Shown: piece by piece, positions 17,482-29,035 of the stretch
How the letters are laid out: the number at the start of each line of letters is the position of its first letter
Numbering within the stretch: position 1 is the stretch's first letter
Assembly (NCBI GenBank): GCA_949710005.1
Contig: OX453283.1
Span: 21,328,704-21,392,703, forward strand
Direction: 5' to 3'
Length of the DNA stretch: 64,000 nucleotides
Source: Ricordea florida
Taxonomy: Eukaryota; Cnidaria; Anthozoa; Corallimorpharia; Ricordeidae
The notes under the pieces: generated by a model
Told to the model about the DNA's origin: nothing
Database searches by the model: none
What the model saw: the letters and a program-made list of their open reading frames with translations, nothing else
Position numbers and translations under genes: made by a program

Positions 17482-20461
17482 TGTTGTGACATTGGTTGCT
17501 GGGGTAGAAATTCGAGCAGCAGACCCTTGTCTTGGGCTCAGAGAGACGTTCTTAGGATTGCACCTGCTATAGACTGTGTCATTCTCCGTCAACAACTCTT
17601 CTGTGATAAATCTGGATAATTCCATTAAGTGTTGGTTCTTTACCATTGGTCCTTTCACGGTAAGACTTGGCTTTATTCCTCCATTTTGCCTGCAAAGAAT
17701 CTGGCAGACGATCATATATCTGACGCAAATTAGTCGTACTGTCAAGCCCATTTGAGCCCAGTTCTATTATTGCCCAGCAACAGCTCTTAACCTCATCAGA
17801 AATAGCTAGAAAAGCATCGTTGTCACTACGTCTTATCTTTGGACCTGTCACAACAATGGATTTCAAAGCCTCCACAATCAGAGCAGTTTAGTCGAATTGT
17901 TGCTTCAATACTTGCAACGCTAATCGCGAACAATTTGGCAGTCCTTGGTAATTCTCTATCACCTCTTTACCAGATGTTCGAGACAGTAAATAATTCATTT
18001 TTTCTGAGTCAGTCAACGATGCCCTGTTTTCAACTTGATCTTCGAATTAAGTTTTCAAACGCAGACAACGTTTAGGATCACCGTTGAAGCTAATGGTTGT
18101 ACGTGTTGGCTGCGTCAATCTCAGCTCCATTTTTCCCAGAAGCCAGTTTGTGAATCACCTTTGGATTTCACAGACATATCACCAGGTTATTTTGTGTTAC
18201 TTGGCAACACAAATTCAGGTGCTCCAGGGTTGAGACCACAGTTTTTCTGCATTGCCCCGAGGCTAGCAAACTTCGGTGGTTTCCCATCAGCCCTTTCACG
18301 ATTATTTGGCTCTTTTGTCTTACTTGATCCTTCTGGAAGAGTTAGTCCTATCAAATGATTCCTTAGCTTGGGAGGCTGATGCGCTTCATCCATGTCTGGA
18401 TCGTCAGAGCCCAAATACTGTTAATCATCTTCATTAAAAGCATCTTTGTACACCCTGCTTATGGCTGCAGCTGTCACTTGTTCAGCCATCAACCGCACCC
18501 TTTCGGCTTCTTTCTTCGCATTTTCAACTCGGTCTGGTTGAGCAATTCGTCTTTCCAATTCCACTTGCTTTGCCTTAGCTTCTAGGGCTTTGCGCTTTGA
18601 GGCTGAGCTTGATGCACATGTAAATCTCAACCCAATTGACTGCCTTTCAATTCCTTCTTCTCTCAATCGCAGATTGGCATCAACCATCCATTTTTTGAAC
18701 TAAGTCGCGAAACCGTTTAATCTCTTTAACTCTTTTCCATCCAACTCACGATTATTGATTCATATATGATTCATGAATTAGAAAACTCACCAAAATATTA
18801 CGTTACTTCCTATTGCTTCCAAATTTGGCACAAAGGAAGTAAATGAACGCACCCAATTACCAGATGAATTTTAGCTTGTATGCTTTAGTGACAGATGGGT
18901 GACGAATTTTTAAATTCTGATTTTAGAGCGCGAGGAAGGGTTAAGGAGGAGGGTTTTCCCTATCATTTGACATCATTTTCTGATGGACATTCCCATATGG
19001 ATATAGCTCCCCGGAAATTTTGAAAAACAAACTTTTATCGATTTTTTGTTTGTACAATGGCTTATAGAAATTAAATTGTATTAAATTCTGTATTTGCTAT
19101 TTTTCAAGCAGACTTGAAAGAAATGATACCAGATGAAAAAGGAAAATTTTTTTCCTTTGACTTTTTTCAGCAATTGGCTGGCGTCTTGGTTTATGGGGAT
19201 TTATATGCACATTGTATGCATACGTTGTGTAAATTTGGCAAAATGCTAAATTTTTTGGGAAAATATTATTGCCTACTTGAATGTGAAATATACATGTTTG
19301 GAAAGCCTATTTTGTACCCTAGAAAATGAGGTATATCTTTGATCACTGCTGTAAATATCTGCGGAGATATTAAATAAAAATGAAATGTCCGTCAATTTGC
19401 TTGATTTTTGGGCGTATGGAAATGAGTTAAGCATTTGTTTGTCAATCTGAGACTCTACTAATTGTTCTTCTACAGTAAACAGGCGTTGAATTTCTTCATG
19501 TTCATCACTGAAATCATCAAACCATTGATTCAATTGAAGAATTTGATCACATACCACTGTTAGGTCACTATACCTGCCCATCAGTGCTCCTATGCTTGCA
19601 GTCTTTATTTCTCTATTGAGCTTGTTTCGCTGTTTTCTCCTTTCGTCGAGTCGATAGGCCCTTCCCTTTTCTGACAGTTTCGGTCGACTCCTTTCCACGA
19701 CAGTTTATTCCAGTCCAGTCCAGTATTGTCCAGTAACTGAAATTTCGCCAACACACCAGTTTTCATCCAAAGGCAATATGGATGTTCTATTTTCCTTCGT
19801 AACGTAGCCAGATTCCATAATATCGCAACCAATCACTGTGAAATTAGTTTGAGGCAATTTTAGGTCGTCAATGGGAGTCTAACTTCGTCCGCCGCTTCGT
19901 TTTGACCTCCCTCACTCGTTAAGGTCATCCATTGACATATCTGTAAGCTTCCAAGATGCGGGTTCGACGATAAATTCCTTCTTAACACAAATCGAAGGCA
20001 CTTGTTACCGCTTTGAGGCTCTAACTCTTTCATTAATAGATGTGGTAAAACGAATACAACAATTGAAGAAACACGAAGCAAGGACTATCAGTGACAATAC
20101 GATACGAACACTCGCGGCGACCTTTCCAATAGACATGAAATTTATACTGCAGACCACCAACGAAGCTACTGTAGGTGCAAACAGCGAGTTTACCAACCTA
20201 ATAAAACTATGAAACTCTATCTGTGATCCACTTTATTGGCCTCTATGGTCGTACATTCGGTCGTGCCTGCGGTGAAGGCACCACTACAGTACATAAAAAC
20301 AGAACATAACAAAGCGAAGCCTGGAGGTCACGAGACTTTAAATTGGAGGGAAAAATCTAGCAAAAATGCCGCTACACCCATAACAAGTGGCCATCAAAAC
20401 TTCAGTCATTTAGCTTTTTGTCAAACAAAATGTAGGAAAACAGCAACGCAGTTGCCAAGAT

Positions 20462-20671
20462 GGCGTAGTCTACAAGATGCAATGCAAATTCGGTAAAGTC
20501 TACATCGGATAAACGGGACGACCTATGCAACAAAGATTAAAAGATCACGACAGAGACATTCGCCTCGCTCGAACTCAAAACTTCGCCGTTTCAGAACACG
20601 CCAACGAAAGCGGGCACAAGCCGCTTTGAAAAGAAGTTAATTTTATTGATCGTGATAACCGCTGGTACACG
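20462..20671 (+). pseudogene. Penelope-like element 3' end (GIY-YIG endonuclease)
   Basis: The forward frame reads GVVYKMQC, KVYIG, then TGRPMQQRLKDHDRDIRL and HANESGH, the usual GIY-YIG nuclease end of Penelope-like elements. Two in-frame stops are present (after YIG and after HKPL). The sequence is interrupted at 20672 by the foldback element and resumes at about 22345. An uninterrupted relative lies at 56761-56920. Confidence 0.7.
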
Positions 20672-20674
20672 GTA

Positions 20675-22339
20675 TGGGGCGCCGTTTGTAAATTTATTAT
20701 TTGACATATTTTGGGACTATTTTCTCATGATTTACCTCTTTTACTTATGATAATTAACATCAGCGGTTTAATTATCATAAATAACCATTTTTACTCAAAT
20801 TGGTTATTTCATATAACCAATTTTGTTTCCATTGGTTATTTGATAAAACCGATCTTGTTTCCCACTGGTTATTTGACAAAACCAATACTGTGTTTTTGGT
20901 TATTTGATAAAACCATTTTTGTGTTTTTGGTTATTTGATAAAACCAATGTTGAGTTTTTGGTTATTTGATATAACCAAACGGGCCACATTTGGTTATTTG
21001 ATAAAACCATTTTAAATAACAATGCGCCTTACATAAAAATTGGTTATATGAAATAACCAAAGTGTCGGTAAGTTTGACACTATCCAGATTTATCGCTAGC
21101 ATTCGTGACTTTGTTGACCCGCATGCCGTTGACGCAATTTTGAAACAATGGGTTATTTAAGATCTTGGCGGGAACTTAAGGTTTACGACATCCATTCTAC
21201 AATAGCTCTCCGCGGCATCGTTTCTTCTGTTATTGGCCTCAAGCACAGTCATAAGACAAGAAAAACGAGTTCAGGCCAACAAAAAACAAAAGAACATAAA
21301 AGTTTACAAAGGCGAAAGATTTGCACAAAAGTCTATACTAGACATTAAAACTCGTTTTAAAGCTACTGAAACATTTCAGTACACGCATTTCTCGAGTTGC
21401 CACCCACCAGGGGTCAAAAAGGGCTTCATCAAGGGCGAAGCATTCAGACTTCTCTGAACTAACTCCTCTTGAAACAGCATTCAAAACTACTATTTCACGA
21501 TTTAAAACAAACTTCATCGAAAGAGGGTATCCTGAAACTCTTGTTTAAGCAACTCTCGCAGAAATTACATTTGAGGAGAGAAAAGCTGCCCTACAACAGA
21601 AACGTAAACAAGACACGCGAATCTTGCCTTTTGTCACACAATATCGCCCATCAGTGCCTAACTTAAAGCAAATACTCATGCGGAACTGGCATTTAATTCA
21701 AGAACAACCATTGCTTAGAAGAATATTCAAAGATCCCCCTATTGTCTCGTACAAAAGGGGCAGATCCCTAAAGGATATACTCGTTGGAGCAAAGCTATTA
21801 TCGGCTATTACACGTGGATGGGAGTTGTGCAGGCCTGTCACCCCATTGTTATCGATGTCGTAAACCTTAAGTTCCCGCCAAGATCTTAAATAACCCATTG
21901 TTTCAAAATTGCGTCAACGGCATGCGGGTCAACAAAGTCACAAATGCTAGCGATAAATCTGAATAGTGTCAAACTTACCGACACTTTGGTTATTTCATAT
22001 AACCAATTTTTATGTAAGGCGCATTGTTATTTAAAATGGTTTTATCAAATAACCAAATGTGGCCCGTTTGGTTATATCAAATAACCAAAAACTCAACATT
22101 GGTTTTATCAAATAACCAAAAACACAAAAATGGTTTTATCAAATAACCAAAAACACAGTATTGGTTTTGTCAAATAACCAGTGGGAAACAAAATTGGTTA
22201 TATGAAATAACCAATTTGAGTAAAAATGGTTATTTATGATAATTAAACCGCTGATGTTAATTATCATAAATAAAAGAGGTAAATCATGAGAAAATCGTCC
22301 CAAAATATGTCAAATAATAAATTTACAAACGGCGCCCCA
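20675..22339. mobile_element. Foldback DNA element inserted in the Penelope end
   Basis: It begins TGGGGCGCCGTTTGTAAATT and ends with the reverse complement. Arms of roughly 490-520 bp contain short palindromic units of TGGTTATTTGATAAAACCA type; the left arm has one unit more. Flanks ACACGGTA (20667-20674) and ACACGAGA (22340-22347) match at 6 of 8 positions, suggesting an 8-bp target duplication. The centre carries reverse-transcriptase remains, not a transposase, so it is non-autonomous. Confidence 0.75.
21255..21815 (+). pseudogene. Reverse-transcriptase fragment inside the foldback element
   Basis: Forward open pieces read YTHFSSCHPPGVKKGFIKGE, then ILPFVTQYRPSVPNLKQILM, then PPIVSYKRGRSLKDILVGAK, which I recognise as the cnidarian Penelope/LINE-type RT region. 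Frames shift between pieces. It probably represents an older insertion or sequence captured by the foldback element. Confidence 0.6.
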
Positions 22340-22371
22340 ACACGAGAAGGTGAAAGAGGCAATTCATATCA

Positions 22372-23243
22372 GACTGCACCCTAATAACATCAACAGGGAT
22401 AACTGAATTGACATTCCAGAAGCGTGGATGCCGACAATCAGGAAACACACAACAAACACGCTGTGAAACATAATGGTGAGCTGGAATCAGTCGATCCCAT
22501 CGCCTTAAGAATATTAGTAGTAAGCAGTCGAAACGTCGCGATCAACATCCAGTGACTGCATCGTGTGACAAAAGAAGAATTTACATTATCAAACAGCAAC
22601 GTTTTTCATATAATCAATTACCAAGGGAGAAAAAATAAGCATGTTTATTGGGGGTTAAGCTACTTGTCCTGCTATGTCCCAAAGTTGTTAGTTTCATTGC
22701 TTTTTGGTGATGTTAGCAAACTTTAAAAATAGTTATTGGTGAAAACCATGCATTTTGTGGCATTTAACGTGACAGTGGGAACTAATGAAGTGAATACTAA
22801 AATCCCTGATAGTTAAGATTGTGGGCACGGGATAAACCTTTAACATGAGACAAGCACGAGGCAGGAGCAATATAACAAATACCGAGAAACATAAAGGAAC
22901 CGTCCCACGAAGGAGTCGTCCCCTTGTAGCTGAACTTAACAGAGCATTACTTGATACTAGTAATATTTCAGGAATTGTGCTCCATCCTGGCTAGTCATCT
23001 CCACTTTGGTGAATAGTTGTTAAATATATGTCATTATTTTTTCTCAGTAGCATTGCCGGAATTGTGCTCCCCTGGAAAAATCCTGTGTGTTGCCAATCTG
23101 AGAGAAAGCATTGTGGGTAACCAAGAATATAATCGGTTTCATTCGGAAAATCCAATAAGGTAATTTTGGTGAAGATTCACCAAGGGTGCAACTCATCTCC
23201 ATCCGCCCCTCCCAAGGGATTCTGAGTAGCTCCATAGCTTAAA
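22372..23243. repeat. Dispersed repeat, copy A
   Basis: Closely matches 59425-60407 in the same orientation, from GACTGCACCCTAATAACATC to CTCCATAGCTTAAA. It starts in the tail of the Penelope frame, so it may be the Penelope 3' region or a repeat attached to it. Copy B has about 110 bp extra. Confidence 0.65.
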
Positions 23244-23425
23244 TTGAGGGTCATATTAAGTTCTATTTATATGCCAAATTTAGTGTCTTTATCTCGAATT
23301 TCATATTTGGCCTTTCTTTGTCGGCATATTGCGCTATTAGCAATTCCATCAAAACAATGTTTTGAAGGATTCCAAACATATAGCCATATTGTGAATAAGA
23401 ACTGTTTTGAATTGTCTTTTCCTAC

Positions 23426-23701
23426 CTTCTCATTGATTTTCCGTGCTTTTTCCAAATCGTCAACAATCCGTGACAACTCGGTTATTCTTGCTTTGTTTGC
23501 TCTTCCTGACTCCCTCATTTCCAAAAGTAGCTTATTTAATGAAGCGTACTCACGTGCAAAATCCAATCTTTGCTTTCTAGCTGCCTCCATTGCAGCTTTT
23601 TTCATGTTCTTCATTTGCTGAGGCTGAGCCTTAAACTGGTCTTGCATTTGTCTGCGAAGTCTGCTTGTCTCTTCATCGTATTTCTCAGACAGTAGTTTCA
23701 G
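23426..23701 (-). CDS. Coiled-coil exon (probable GBP-like C-terminus)
   Basis: A 92-codon phase-0 exon, with acceptor TACTAG before 23701 and donor GTAGGA after 23426. It encodes a charged helix (LKLLSEKYDEETSRLRRQMQ, later MKNMKKAAMEAARKQR) with no globular domain. Gln/Met-rich coiled coils like this follow the helical domain in invertebrate guanylate-binding proteins. It could be the 3' part of the GBP-like gene whose GTPase exons lie at 46-55 kb, with element 2 in the intervening intron. An unrelated coiled-coil gene is the alternative. Confidence 0.55.
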
Positions 23702-24124
23702 CTAGTAAAATGCATGATATAACATAAATCACATGTAAACATGAATACGTTAACTAAAGTACTGTATACGTGAATATAGGAAGTTGCTAAGCAACGTTGT
23801 CATTCCTCTGCGCATTTTACAGTTGTTTCTTTCAGTCTATGTCATTGTAAAAGTGTGTCATTTTAGGAGTTATGTATATGGTAGTTAAAATTGGTTAAAG
23901 TGTAAGCAGTATGAGGTTTTTACCTTTTGATATGCCCCCAAAACTTAAGGACTGTTAATTAAACTAATTAAAAGAATAAAAAATAAATTCACAATCCAGC
24001 GTCATAGACTTGTGTCCTATGGAAATCTAATTCTGTATTCCATATATCGTCTGTAACCTTTTTTTAATTTTTATGTGTCGTTATTTTGCTTCTAAAATGA
24101 AAATATGAACTACTCTGTATTTAA

Positions 24125-24888
24125 GGGGGCCGTCTAGTCAGATTTTTTGTTAATTTTCGGTCATCCAACCATTTTTTATATTTTTACTTAAAACTATAGT
24201 TTAACCCATCTACTTTAAGTTTTCGAAGTCTTTTTCACATAAATTGACCTGTGAAAGCTGATAAAAGCGATTTTCGTGATGTAATCTGCCAATGGCGATC
24301 GGTTGCCATGGAAACGGTTAAGGAAGAGTTTAAATTTGTGCCAACTTTAAGAGCATTTTTCTCAAATTTGCCTTTTTCCGGAAGTAGGCATCTCCCTCTA
24401 ACTATTTTTTGCTTAAGTATATGACCAATTGCTGTGAAATTTGGCACAGACTGCCTTTAGGATGTAAACTATGATCCTATGGAGCGAAATTGGATTAAGT
24501 TAAATACTTGAGGAGATATCTGTTCTACACCCATATTGGGAAGGATTTGGTTGCCATGGGAACACGTATGGTCTTACCCCGAAACCGCTCCATAGGATCA
24601 TAGTTCAATCCATGTTAGTTATGGATAGAAAGTGGAATTCATTTTCAATGAATTCTGCACATAACAAGTATGTGGGGCAGACGGCAACCCTCAGCGGATA
24701 AGGTCAAATTCAGGAGTTAATCATTAACTATCTTTTAACTACTTCATCTCAAATCACACCTTCCTGTGTAGGTCATCCTGAAGGGATGCTCTGGTGAAAA
24801 TTTCATTGTTTTCTATAAAATCGTTACAGAGCTCTGTTGTTTTAAAGATGCTTAGAACATTTCTCTGAAATTTGACTAGACTGCCCCC
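24125..24888. mobile_element. TTAA-flanked non-autonomous DNA transposon
   Basis: Ends GGGGGCCGTCTAGTCAGATTT and, inverted, GGGGGCAGTCTAGTCAAATTT, directly flanked by TTAA on both sides (24121-24124, 24889-24892). TTAA targets are typical of piggyBac and Kolobok families. No transposase frame inside. Confidence 0.75.
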
Positions 24889-25157
24889 TTAAGTGATATA
24901 CATTTTGAGCTGATATCTGTAGGTCACAAAATAACTGAAACCAATAAATAGCTAAGGAAATTCCGTGTTGGCCTGCAAGTTATAGTAGTGGAAACATATC
25001 TAACTAACACGCCACCTGGTTTTGTTGCTCCCTGTTTGTAAGCTGCAGGCGATGTCGTTCCTTCTAACAAAACAAAACAAAAATGTTCATAGGATCAACA
25101 CAAACCTCTCTACAAGGATTTTGCTTTAGAGTATACTCAGTTTAAAAAGAAACTGGA

Positions 25158-25300
25158 TAAATCAAACGAGTTGATTAAGTAAGTTATACCACCGTAAGGT
25201 AAAATGGGAGGTACTGACGTTTCGAGCGTTAGCCTTTCGTCGGAGCACCTCCCTCTTACCTTACGGTGGTATAACTTACTTGATCAACTCGTTTGATTTA
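25158..25300. repeat. Short foldback repeat
   Basis: About 55-bp arms (TAAATCAAACGAGTTGAT...) flank a CTGACGTTTCGAGCGTTAGC centre. A partial, diverged relative is at about 47551-47650. Confidence 0.6.
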
Positions 25301-25318
25301 CCCATTTTCTTGTGTTTC

Positions 25319-25768
25319 AATTTCCCACCGACGCAGCACCAGTTTCTTTAGAAACTATCCCCACAATATCAGTTTAAAAAGGCTGAATTATTATTATTAT
25401 TTTTTTTTTCTCCAAAACCTTTATTCAAACAAAATCACAATACATTTAAGGAAAAAGAGAAAGACAAAGAAAAATAGAAATAAGTAAATAAAAAAACCTA
25501 AATAAATAGATAAAAAGATTGCTGATTAATCACGCTGTATTACAATTTTTTTTTTCCTTTCCCTTCCCCCCCCTTCTTCCCTCTCCTTTCCCCCTACGAT
25601 AACGAATAGCATTAGTTTATTCTACTACTAGGAGAAGGCAAAAAAGAAGCGAAAAAGAAAGTAAGATAACAAGTAAAATAAGTTTATAAAGAGAAATTTC
25701 CCACCGACCCAGCACCAGTTTCTTTAGAAACTATCCCCACAATATCAGTTTAAAAAGGCTGAATTATT
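25319..25768 (-). mobile_element. Polyadenylated retrocopy with 74-bp target duplication
   Basis: Direct repeats 25319-25392 and 25695-25768 (one mismatch) flank ~300 bp whose minus strand ends AATAAAGG, a short spacer, then poly(A). That is the signature of a 3'-UTR or transcript end copied by a LINE-type machinery. It contains no coding sequence I recognise. The duplication is unusually long. Confidence 0.65.
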
Positions 25769-26424
25769 GTGCTAGTGAGTATCCAACACATATTGCCCTA
25801 TACTTATCCCCGTCGTTGACAAACTTAATATTTGTTGAAAATTTCCGGCTTACTCTTCGTTATGTACGTGGGTGAACTAATGAGATATCACATAGCTTTT
25901 TTATTTTCATTTTCTTCTTAGACGTCCCTAGTGTAGTAATTACAGTTAAGCATGGGTCTATAAACTGGCTGGTTCTAAACAATCCCATGCAAATTTAAGT
26001 CTGAATATACAAAGTTGGAAGTCCAGTCTTCAATCAACAACCTATACAGCAGTGTTCCCAGAAGGGAAATTTTCTTTTATTTTATAAGTGCACCACCAAA
26101 TTAGGGCTCTTCTTTTGACATTTCCTCTTGGACAATATGGAGCCACATGCCTATTTTTGAACTTATATCTCAGGTATAGAATTTTTAGCGACATTTCGTC
26201 CACTAACGACACCTATACACTTTTAAGCAGTCTCGCAGTTAGTCCCACAAACTTATTGCTGATGTAAAACTTATAATGGTGGTGTAATCCTCTTTTCAAA
26301 ACCATTGATATACTTAAATTTAGAGTACTCAAATATCCCTAAATGACCAGTAGATTTGATGTGAAATGCTTCATCGACAGTTTCGTGTTGATGGTGAAAA
26401 ATATGCAGCAGTTGTAACATTTAC

Positions 26425-26547
26425 TTCGAGTCTCTTTCTCTGTTGCGCCTCTAAAGCTTTTGCAAGCTTTTCCTTTGTCAACTCCTCGTCATAGTCTTTA
26501 AGTTTCTTTAGTAGCTCTGTGTGCTTATTCATTTCGGCAGTTAGTTC
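26425..26547 (-). CDS. Coiled-coil exon (probable GBP-like C-terminus)
   Basis: A 41-codon phase-0 exon between a TTTTTTTTCAG acceptor and a GTAAAT donor. It reads ELTAEMNKHTELLKKLKDYD then EELTKEKLAKALEAQQRKR, a continuous charged helix. It is phase-compatible with the exon at 23426-23701, so the two probably belong to one leftward transcript. Confidence 0.55.
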
Positions 26548-27973
26548 CTGAAAAAAAAGTAATATAGAAAGATAACTGACTAGCGGGAACAGTTATAGAA
26601 CACCCACTCTTTGACAAAGTGTTACAGAAATTGGAAATGGGGATCAATCGAGCTTGATGAAACTTGCACAAGAAGGTCTTAATGACGAGATACACTTAGA
26701 ACCATTTTGGTTTGGTTTCTTGACTCATAGCCACAAATTGTTAGCGGCGTTCCCATATGTGACCTTCAAACTTTAAAAAATCGCTTTGGAGAGAGGTTGA
26801 ATCTGTACCTTTATGGAAACCGATAATCAAAACCTCTAACAAATAAATTAATTGGATCAATGTGAAGCTTCTTTTAGCTCAAGTTTATAAATTTGGCTTG
26901 GAAGCGACTGGAAAAGTAGGATCTACTGAAAGTCTTAAATTTTGAAAATAGAGCAGACATTCAAAATTCCAAAAAATCAAACTCTATATCTTTGTGCTGT
27001 GTCATTTGGTTAAAGTAAAATTGGGTTATCTACACTGCGTTTGAACGAAAATAGATAAGAAAAAGCTGAGTCATTTATTTTAAATGTATTGTTCGCCACC
27101 GCCTAAAAATGTTTGCTAAGATTCACTCTTATGCCTGGAGTTTTCGTCACCATGTGGCTTTTGGTGGACTATTGTAGCCTTAACTATCAACAACACAATT
27201 CCACGAATTCTGGCTGCGAGAAAGAATCATCCTTTACTTCACTGATCTACCCTATGAAACGATGCAGGTTTACGTACGTCATTCCACTTTAAAGCGAACA
27301 AAAGCACGCAACAGAAGTTGACGCCCCTAGGGCTCTATGCTAAAGCAATGAAATCACGCAATAGCTAGGGCGCCTCAAGAGGATTTGATTTTCGAATTAG
27401 TGAGATAACCGTGTATTTCACAAGGTTTCACTCCTGAACACGTAGCCCCAGTAAAAAGAAAAAAAAAATTAGAGGCTTTATCAAAGAAATAAACGAAGCA
27501 CTTAATCTATATGGAGTTATTTATTATCGGTTTTATACAGGTGCAAACTCACTTTCTCCCAGCCATCCCCCCCCGCCTCCCTACCCAAATATACATTTAA
27601 TTTTTACGATCTGGAGGCCAAAAGTTTGATCGCCCTCTGAAAAGGCTCACTTTTTGAAGAAGTTGCTTCAAAATCGGTTGACCCTACTTTACTTAACCTT
27701 TTCAAAATTTTCTCAGACATTGCCACTCCAACTAAAAACTGCAAGGGCGTCTACTTTGTAACATTTTGTGCTTAAGTTAACTCTCAATTTTTGATAATGA
27801 CCAGAGCCAAGATAATTATAAAAGCACTCTCTGAATATATCGGGTATTGAACGTAGTTAAATACTCTATTTTAGCATCATAGCCAGAAATTCCGAACCAA
27901 AGTGGGTGGTGCTTATTTCTGTTACGCACCAGCACACATGATAACCTGTCAATAACGCTAGGGTGTGATTGGT
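26548..27973. other. Probable intron or intergenic host DNA
   Basis: No exon or named repeat recognised. An inverted CCAAT box (ATTGG, ~27968-27972) lies next to the element 2 insertion site. Confidence 0.4.
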
Positions 27974-27978
27974 CCATC
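27974..27978. repeat. Left target-site duplication of element 2
   Basis: CCATC directly before the TIR; the same five bases are at 44788-44792. Confidence 0.75.
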
Positions 27979-28561
27979 AGTAGTATATTAGAGGGGTTTT
28001 ACTCACGCCCACGTTGTTGTTGTTGTTTTTACCCACACGTTGTTTTTTTTTTTTTTTACCCACGCTTCTTTGTGAATTTATTGATAAAGGGTGTAAATTT
28101 TACAACTACATACTTCTAGAAAATCTTCACAAAGGAATCCCCATAGTTTTCTAATTCTACAGTGCCTCTAGAAAATCTTCAGAAAAGAATCCCGATAATT
28201 TTCGAATTCTCTCACAACCTCTAGAAAATCTTCACAAAGGAATCCCGGAGGAAATTATTAATTTAATTGAAAAAGTTACTACTACTAGCGGTTTTACCCA
28301 CACCCACGTTGATGTTGTTGTTTTTACCCACACGTTGTTGTTTTTTTTTTACCCACGCACATGTTGTTTTTTGTTGGTAAACAGATTTTTTACAGAATTT
28401 TTGTGAGCTGGCTGTGCCTCAAAATCTTCGCCCCTACTCACTTCTTGATGTTAAAAAATGTTACCCAAAAATATACAGAAAAAATATCAGAGTGTTAATC
28501 AGATATTATAAATAAAAAATGATTTAAAGGTTTGAAAATGATTATAAATTAGAAATGGAAC
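27979..28561 (+). repeat. Left TIR of element 2
   Basis: Starts AGTAGTATATTAGAGGGG and matches the inverted right end except for two bases in a T-run. Internal plan: terminal block with ACCCACACGTTG repeats (to ~28073); two and a half ~52-bp units starting TCTAGAAAATCTTC (28115, 28167, 28220); a 43-bp copy of coding sequence (28247-28289); a second terminal-like block (~28289-28370); then a unique part to the ATG at 28555. Confidence 0.93.
28247..28289 (+). repeat. 43-bp coding fragment copied into the TIR
   Basis: Exact match to 28677-28719 inside the SAP-repeat gene (codons for EEIINLIEKVTTT). It is also present, inverted, in the right TIR. Confidence 0.85.
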
Positions 28562-29004
28562 AATTAAAAGATTTATATAATTATGAACTAAAAAGAATCG
28601 CGAAAGAGTTACAAATAAAAGGAAGATCAAAAATGAATAAAAAAGATTTTATTAATGAGTTTAAAAAATTTAAAGAGGAGGAAATTATTAATTTAATTGA
28701 AAAAGTTACTACTACTAGCATTTATATTTGTATTCATGGAAAACTTAAATATTTTTGTAAAGAATGCGGTGGATCACAAATATGCGAACATGCTAGAATT
28801 AAGTATGCTTGTAAAAAGTGTAGAGGATCGCAAGTATGCAAACACAATAAATATAAGTATCGTTGTAAAGAATGCGGCGGATCACAAATATGCGAACATG
28901 GTAAACAAAAACAACAATGTAAAGAATGCGGAGGATCGCAAATTTGCGAACATGGTAAGCAAAAAGCTTCTTGTAAGGAATGTAGAATGAAATTAAAAAA
29001 ATGA
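28555..29004 (+). CDS. SAP-like domain plus five CxH/CxxC repeats, 149 aa
   Basis: Homologue of the element 1 gene at 678 despite the unrelated TIR upstream. A SAP-like start (ELKRIAKELQIKGRSKMNKK) is followed by a Glu-rich linker and five 18-residue CxHx6CxxC units (CEHGKQKQQCKECGGSQ type). The unit number is the same as in element 1, while their order and Gln/Lys content have drifted. The start codon lies in the last bases of the TIR. Positions 28677-28719 are the source, or the copy, of the fragment in both TIRs. Confidence 0.82.
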   Translation: MEQLKDLYNYELKRIAKELQIKGRSKMNKKDFINEFKKFKEEEIINLIEKVTTTSIYICIHGKLKYFCKECGGSQICEHARIKYACKKCRGSQVCKHNKYKYRCKECGGSQICEHGKQKQQCKECGGSQICEHGKQKASCKECRMKLKK

Positions 29005-29010
29005 ATTATG

Positions 29011-29035
29011 ATTTAAAGATAAAAGTAAAATAAAA
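29011..29035 (+). promoter_or_regulatory. Leader of the 207-aa gene
   Basis: ATTTAAAGATAAAAGTAAAA just upstream of the ATG. An almost identical ~40-bp leader precedes the extra gene at 33888. Confidence 0.55.

Larger units (their letters stand above)
16034..19698 (-). mobile_element. Decayed BEL/Pao retrotransposon (gag and start of pol)
   Basis: Leftward fragments in the right order, in different frames: a gag N-terminus (19698-19273; RLDERRKQRNKLNREIKTA); a charged coiled coil (18687-18421); a gag core (17875-17579); a double zinc-knuckle region (17481-17161; CKVCKGSHRISRC and CYRCLSTSHARKGC); protease-region remains (~17100-16600); and the start of a BEL-type reverse transcriptase (16327-16034; KGKVRVVYDAAADYDKTSLN), cut at LQG. 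No LTRs, RNase H or integrase were found. About 590 bp between 18690 and 19270 are unexplained. It is inactive. Confidence 0.75.

Noticed and set aside
25293-25487. Small ORF over the T-rich tract
   Set aside because: It spans the foldback end and the poly(T) of the retrocopy; not a gene.
27979-28073. Telomere-like or hairpin ends from the GTTG and poly-T repeats of the TIR
   Set aside because: The repeats are short, irregular and internal to a TIR with clean insertion boundaries.
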